A stretch of DNA of 64,000 bases from Balanoglossus misakiensis (taxonomy: Eukaryota; Hemichordata): contig CM082585.2 in the NCBI GenBank assembly GCA_040954595.2, positions 8,184,001 through 8,248,000 of the forward strand, given 5' to 3'. The position numbers were made by a program, and so were the translations under genes. The notes beneath the pieces are model-generated. The model was not told where the DNA came from. It saw only the letters and a list, made by a program, of their open reading frames with translations, and ran no database searches. Of the stretch, positions 60,901-64,000 are shown piece after piece. Each line of letters starts with the position of its first letter. Positions within the stretch are counted from its first letter, which is position 1.

Positions 60901-62835
60901 TTTTTTCTCTTTTTTTTATTTCATGATCATCTGGCTGGGTACCTGCTTGCCATTGATATATTTGCATGTTGCTGGCAAACGTTGGTTGTTGCTTGCGTCT
61001 GCTGTACGTTGTTGCTCCCTGCCTATATTATAGTTCCCATGATGGCCCCCATCCCTACTGCTGGTGCTCAGGCTGCTAGTGTGCCATACTACAATGCACA
61101 GCATCAGGTAGAAAATTCATAGTTTCATTTTACGTTGATTTTTCTTATTACTCTAGTTACGATTTGTTGTCAGTTGATCGCAGCCGACCAGCTGGTACGG
61201 ACAATTTGCATATAAGTCATCAGTTACACCTGGCTTTACAGTGAGACAGGAGTTTCACCTTGAGGTTAATTCTGTCCCCACCTGGTTGGCTATTTACTGG
61301 TGATGCTATGTCAGTATTGGTTCCTTTCTGAAGAATCGGAATAAATCTAACCATAAGCAAATTACAATGAATTAAATTTGTGACACGAGTATGCATAATT
61401 CATGACCATGGAAATGATTAAATTTGAGTTTGACTACACATTCTAGTGTACTCTACAGTCATTTTTGACTGTCATGTCCCATAATCCTTTGCAGCCCTGA
61501 GGGTCAAACGGGCCCAAAAAGGAGACCAATTTGAAACGGTGTTTGTTTCGACCAATTAGAGAGGACGCTTCCTTGTGCGCTGCAGCCCGCATTTTGCAAT
61601 TGCTAGTTCGCAGTTGTACTGCTGCTGCTGCTGTAAAATTCAATATGGCTGCCGAAGCCTAACCTGGTGGGAACACTGCAAAGCATTGTGGGATATTTAA
61701 ATCTGCATGACAAAGGTTTTTTATGTCTGGTTATTAAATTTGGTTATTCTAGTTTAGATATACAGACTTGATTGCGTCACTTTGTTTGTTTGCCTTCAAA
61801 TGCTGACTAAATGAAAATTCCATCTCATTTTTTCAGTTGGCAGAAACTTTGCCTGTATGTCGTGACTTCAAGGCGGGAAATTGTAAGCGGCCAAACTGTC
61901 GTTACGTACATTTAACTGAAGGTGAGTCTGGTTAGAGTGAGCAGTTTACAATGCAACCGGGCTTCCAGACTTTGTGATGTGGTGTCAGCTAAAACGCCAA
62001 ACCAAATTGACTAATTTGAGGTTTATTTATAGCACATCTGAGATGAATTTGTGCGAATTTTCATTGCGAACATCATTTAGGAAGGAACATGGAGAGGGTA
62101 CTTGATTGGCACGCCATTCAAGCCTGCATTATCACTTCACAACTTGCATGGAAAAAAAAATGCATGCAGTGAAATACATTAGGACTCTGTCATCTAAACC
62201 GTCAAATATGACGATATGAGCTGTGATCAGTACCGGCCGAACATTAAAACAATTCAGCTTTGTTTTAATCATCAAGTGGAGAACCCTGCCTGCATGTGAG
62301 CTGTTTTTCGTTGTGTAAATCATGATACAGATGGACTTGACGAGTACACACGATCTGTCTGCTTTTAGCTTAGCACTGTATTAACAATCGTTATTGTAAT
62401 CTCTTCCATATAGATTATGTAGAAGTTATAGATGGTAAAGTGACTCTTTGCCGTTATGCGGCACAAGGCAGGTGTACACGACCCAAGTGTAAATTCTATC
62501 ATTTACCAACAGTTCACAGTGGTGCAAGCGTTCCAACTTCGATACCAGTTCCAGTCGTCACAATGACGGTGTAAATTCCTTCGTCTGATTTTACTCTTTT
62601 TTTTTCCTGTCTATGAATCAATGCATTTTTTCTATTCAACAGTGTCCTTTTTTATTTCTTTTTTTTCTTTTTTTCTATGTACATGGCAGATCATGTAGAA
62701 GTAGTTGATGGTAAAGTGACTGTGTGCCGCGATGCTGCAAAAGGCAAGTGCACCCGCCCCCTCTGCAAATATTACCACATCCCAGTCCATTTGTTGGCTC
62801 TACAAGCTGCTGAATTGAATCGGCCCGGGTGCTAG
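51812..62835 (+). CDS. MBNL: Muscleblind-like RNA-binding splicing regulator, whole gene
   Basis: Nine exons join into 407 residues (ending in the distal last exon) or 412 (proximal). Human MBNL1 has about 390. Fingers: 1 (C14-C22-C29-H33) and 3 (C161-C169-C176-H180) are CX7CX6CX3H; 2 (C48-C55-C60-H64) and 4 (C197-C205-C210-H214) are CX7CX4CX3H. The linkers LEINGRNNL and [10 protein letters not shown] match vertebrate MBNL closely. The C-terminal YQQALANFQ segment matches MBNL's YQQALANMQ. A third pair, 5 (C339-C347-C352-H356) and 6 (C372-C380-C385-H389), is absent from the vertebrate proteins I know. MBNL proteins bind YGCY RNA and control alternative splicing in nucleus and cytoplasm. Exon options: duplicated donor in exon 2, optional NLS exon 5, duplicated last exon. 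Confidence 0.95.
54442..54597 (+). CDS. MBNL: MBNL exon 2: finger 2 and linker (short form)
   Basis: It begins [20 protein letters not shown] and continues [14 protein letters not shown]. The short form ends at THV before GTAAGT, 52 codons, phase 0. A second donor at 54676 adds 78 bp in frame. Confidence 0.95.
54598..54675 (+). CDS. MBNL: MBNL exon 2 optional extension
   Basis: It encodes 26 in-frame residues ([20 protein letters not shown] then PVTSQG) ending at GTAAGT. It arose by duplication: 54568-54609 and 54646-54687 are diverged 42-bp copies, each containing the donor GTAAGTGG.A.T. Whether it is used is not known. Confidence 0.45.
55817..55978 (+). CDS. MBNL: MBNL exon 3: proline-rich linker between finger pairs
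   Basis: It encodes [38 protein letters not shown] and [16 protein letters not shown] and QKL.R.DRLE match vertebrate MBNL around the same splice site. 54 codons, donor GTAAGT. Confidence 0.96.
56148..56333. mobile_element. TTAA-flanked MITE in MBNL intron 3
   Basis: Both ends carry TTAA then AGGTATAC and GTCACC in inverted orientation; the inverted repeats differ by one substitution and one base of length. 186 bp with no coding capacity. It fits a piggyBac-type MITE and lies 143 bp upstream of the exon for fingers 3 and 4. Confidence 0.75.
56179..56188. promoter_or_regulatory. Perfect CArG box within the MITE
   Basis: CCATATATGG matches CC(A/T)6GG, the SRF site used in muscle and cytoskeletal genes. 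Confidence 0.4.
56477..56725 (+). CDS. MBNL: MBNL exon 4: fingers 3 and 4
   Basis: It begins [20 protein letters not shown] and contains [20 protein letters not shown], then [12 protein letters not shown] and a run of seven alanines. Compared with its AT-rich flanks the exon is strikingly GC-rich. 83 codons, donor GTATGT. Confidence 0.98.
57420..57680. repeat. Diverged TGTAACA-type repeat array in MBNL intron 4
   Basis: About 260 bp consist of imperfect repeats of ATGTAACA / TGTTACA in both orientations. Confidence 0.6.
58940..59066 (+). promoter_or_regulatory. YGCY cluster before MBNL exon 5
   Basis: Eight YGCY tetramers (for example TTGCTGTGCTTGCTG, CATGCTG, ATGTGCTAC) occur in about 130-150 bp, where about two are expected by chance. 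YGCY is the known MBNL target, so the protein may control this exon. Confidence 0.5.
59071..59136 (+). CDS. MBNL: MBNL exon 5: short NLS-like exon, probably alternative
   Basis: It encodes [20 protein letters not shown] and IL, 22 codons, phase 0 at both sides. KSNKKRARD sits where vertebrate MBNL has KSLKRPLEAT. Acceptor (TAATAAG) and donor (GTACTG) are both weak, typical of a regulated cassette. Skipping keeps frame. Confidence 0.55.
59731..59857 (+). CDS. MBNL: MBNL exon 6: YQQALAN segment
   Basis: It encodes [20 protein letters not shown] and [14 protein letters not shown], matching LPPLPKRP...FQYQQALANMQLQQ of human MBNL1. It ends in phase 1 at GTAAGT. Confidence 0.93.
59858..61033 (+). 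other. MBNL intron 6
   Basis: No supported exon. A 62-codon open frame at 60464-60652 has no splice signals that would join it in frame. Confidence 0.5.
61034..61107 (+). CDS. MBNL: MBNL exon 7
   Basis: It encodes [20 protein letters not shown] and NAQHQ, resembling the VPM...ATSVPF region of human MBNL1. Phase 1 in, phase 0 out. Reading through the donor would give QVENS and a stop, a possible short end. Confidence 0.85.
61477..61693. mobile_element. Inverted-repeat element with (CTG)5 in MBNL intron 7
   Basis: TCCCATAATCCTTTGCAG (61477-61494) and its inverted partner at 61676-61693 match at 16 of 18 positions, bounding 217 bp. Inside is CTG repeated five times (61619-61633) in the sense strand of MBNL. 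Confidence 0.5.
61837..61921 (+). CDS. MBNL: MBNL exon 8: extra finger 5
   Basis: It encodes [20 protein letters not shown] and CRYVHLTE, a clean CX7CX4CX3H finger. The acceptor follows a long T tract. It ends in phase 1 at GTGAGT, in phase with both last exons. Confidence 0.93.
62414..62574 (+). CDS. MBNL: MBNL exon 9a: alternative finger 6, proximal copy with stop
   Basis: It encodes [20 protein letters not shown], then [12 protein letters not shown], a 21-residue Thr/Ser/Val tail and TAA. 23 of the first 32 residues equal the distal copy. It could instead be an internal cassette: a weak donor GTGCAAG at 62522 would join the distal copy in frame and give seven fingers. Confidence 0.88.
62690..62835 (+). 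CDS. MBNL: MBNL exon 9b: alternative finger 6, distal copy with stop
   Basis: It encodes [20 protein letters not shown], then [12 protein letters not shown], a short helical tail ([10 protein letters not shown]) and TAG. It has a very strong T-rich acceptor tract (62600-62680) and the same entry phase as the proximal copy. Confidence 0.9.
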
Positions 62836-62857
62836 GCTAGTCTGCCTTATATACCGC

Positions 62858-62883
62858 CAAGCCAAGCCAAGCCAAGCCAAGCC
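62858..62883 (+). repeat. (GCCAA)n microsatellite
   Basis: About five GCCAA units lie just after the distal MBNL stop codon. Confidence 0.9.
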
Positions 62884-63038
62884 TGTGCTCACAGCTGTGG
62901 GGAAATATCGGCATGTTCGCAGAGTGATGTTTTACATTGCAGCTTCTATACGCTTGCCATGCTGAACGAGAGGGACGCTTTGCTTAGCATGGCTTTATAT
63001 TCGCTACACTTCAAGGGGATTTTTCGTTTTCATTTTCA

Positions 63039-63078
63039 TTTTTTTAAACTGTCTTTTTCTCTTTACAGTTTAAAAAAA
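63039..63078. repeat. 13-bp perfect inverted repeat in MBNL 3' region
   Basis: TTTTTTTAAACTG and CAGTTTAAAAAAA are separated by 14 bp and would form a stable hairpin in an MBNL 3' UTR. Confidence 0.75.
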
Positions 63079-63393
63079 AACAAAATTTCAGTACATGGAG
63101 AAATAGTGAGAGCACTTGTATGTTTTCTCTTCAACATAAGTTTGACTTAGATTTTTTTGAAAAATTTAAATGATTCATCTAACAAGCTAGTTAAAACTAG
63201 CGTTTTTTTGTGTGTATTTAGCCGTCTGATATAATAAGACTTATTTGCCTCTCAAAAGAGACACATTGAAATGAGTACGTTCCTCTTCTGTGACTTTTTT
63301 TTACAATATTATTTTAGGATGTAAAAGTTATTTTGAAAGTTAGAGAATTTTATAATGTTTTATTTGTTTATTGATGTATTTTCTCGGACTTAC

Positions 63394-63508
63394 CTTGAGA
63401 TGAGACCGGAGGGAGGGTCAAAACGGTTACCGCGGTAACCACGGACAATGATGACATGCGACCTGCCATAGTGGGTGTGAGCCACAAGGGTTTCACCCGA
63501 AGTAGAAC
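63394..63508 (-). CDS. Exon of an unidentified opposing gene
   Basis: On the minus strand a strong T-rich acceptor (TTTTGTGTTTTAG) precedes 115 bp ending CAAG before GTAAGT. With phase 1 entry it reads STSGETLVAHTHYGRSHVII then VRGYRGNRFDPPSGLIS, which looks like conserved protein, but I cannot name the family. A second frame is also open. The donor implies further exons to the left, inside or beyond the MBNL gene; earlier exons lie outside the window. Confidence 0.6.
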
Positions 63509-64000
63509 CTAAAACACAAAAGATAAAAAAGTACATCATTTTGACATAGTGTAGCTATTAACTGCCATCGATCACAGATATAAAAGTTCTCAAGGCTACT
63601 TGAAGAACAGAATCAACGACGTACTTAAAAAAAATTACTGCATGAAAAAAAATAATTGGATGGCATGGCTGCCTTAACTTTCATGTTGTCATGGCAACTC
63701 GTCATAGCATGAATGAAATCTATCAATGCTGCGATTTTTCAAAAAAAATGCATAGTGCTGCATTATGCTTTTTAAATGTTTTTTGGAAGAAAAAAATAAT
63801 AATGATGAAGTTTTTAAGATTAAGTCAATTTACAATTAAATTGTAATCATTTAACCAGAGATGGTGGAAAACTGATTAACAATATTGAACATTTTTCAAA
63901 TATGTGATTTACAATGGAGGGAATATAGCTAGTACTATATTATAATTGTGCACAAGTAGTGTTCTTTTTACTCCGAAAGCTTATTAAATAATTGCATGAG
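63509..64000. other. Right end of window
   Basis: AT-rich, presumably intron of the opposing gene. No canonical AATAAA for MBNL was found between its stop and the window end, only an ATTAAA near 63834. Confidence 0.4.

Overview
This is animal genomic DNA: multi-exon genes with GT-AG introns, microsatellites and short inverted-repeat elements. It holds two recognisable protein genes facing away from each other. A class VI P4-ATPase (ATP11-type phospholipid flippase) is on the minus strand, with start codon at 23823 and stop at 5030. A muscleblind-like (MBNL) splicing regulator is on the plus strand, with start codon at 51812 and alternative stops at 62574 and 62835. A third gene is suggested by one convincing minus-strand exon at 63394-63508, so MBNL runs towards an opposing gene. 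Both main genes look like the single ancestor of a vertebrate three-member family. The MBNL has two vertebrate-like CCCH finger pairs plus a third pair. The source is most likely a non-vertebrate deuterostome (amphioxus or hemichordate type), but the species cannot be fixed from sequence alone.

Flippase: 28 coding exons were placed by splice consensus, phase continuity and family alignment. They close exactly into 1212 codons plus stop. All P4 hallmarks are present: DGET, PISL, DKTGT, KGAE, TGDK, GDGAND and ten membrane segments. The exon for M6 and the M6-M7 loop exists in two tandem versions of identical length (187 bp each; 35 of 63 residues identical). Their phases force use of exactly one, so the gene appears able to make two flippases differing in a membrane segment near the lipid path.

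MBNL: ten coding exons were placed. Fingers 1-4 match the vertebrate layout. Downstream exons add fingers 5 and 6, and the finger-6 exon is duplicated (62414-62574 and 62690-62835), each copy with its own stop. An 84-bp stretch inside exon 2 holds a duplicated 5' splice site that can add 26 in-frame residues. A short NLS-like exon is preceded by a dense cluster of YGCY motifs, the known MBNL binding site, which suggests autoregulation.

Layout: 1-5029, flippase 3' region with two foldback elements; 5030-23823, flippase; about 23824-23985, its promoter and 5' UTR; 24000-51784, about 28 kb without a confident coding exon but with a TTAA-flanked 1.1-kb element, a CpG-rich patch near 31.5-31.8 kb and scattered regulatory-type motifs; 51785-62835, MBNL; 63394-63508, the opposing exon. 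Human ATP11A/MBNL2, ATP11B/MBNL1 and ATP11C/MBNL3 lie pairwise on 13q, 3q and Xq, so this window appears to show the unduplicated form of that linkage.
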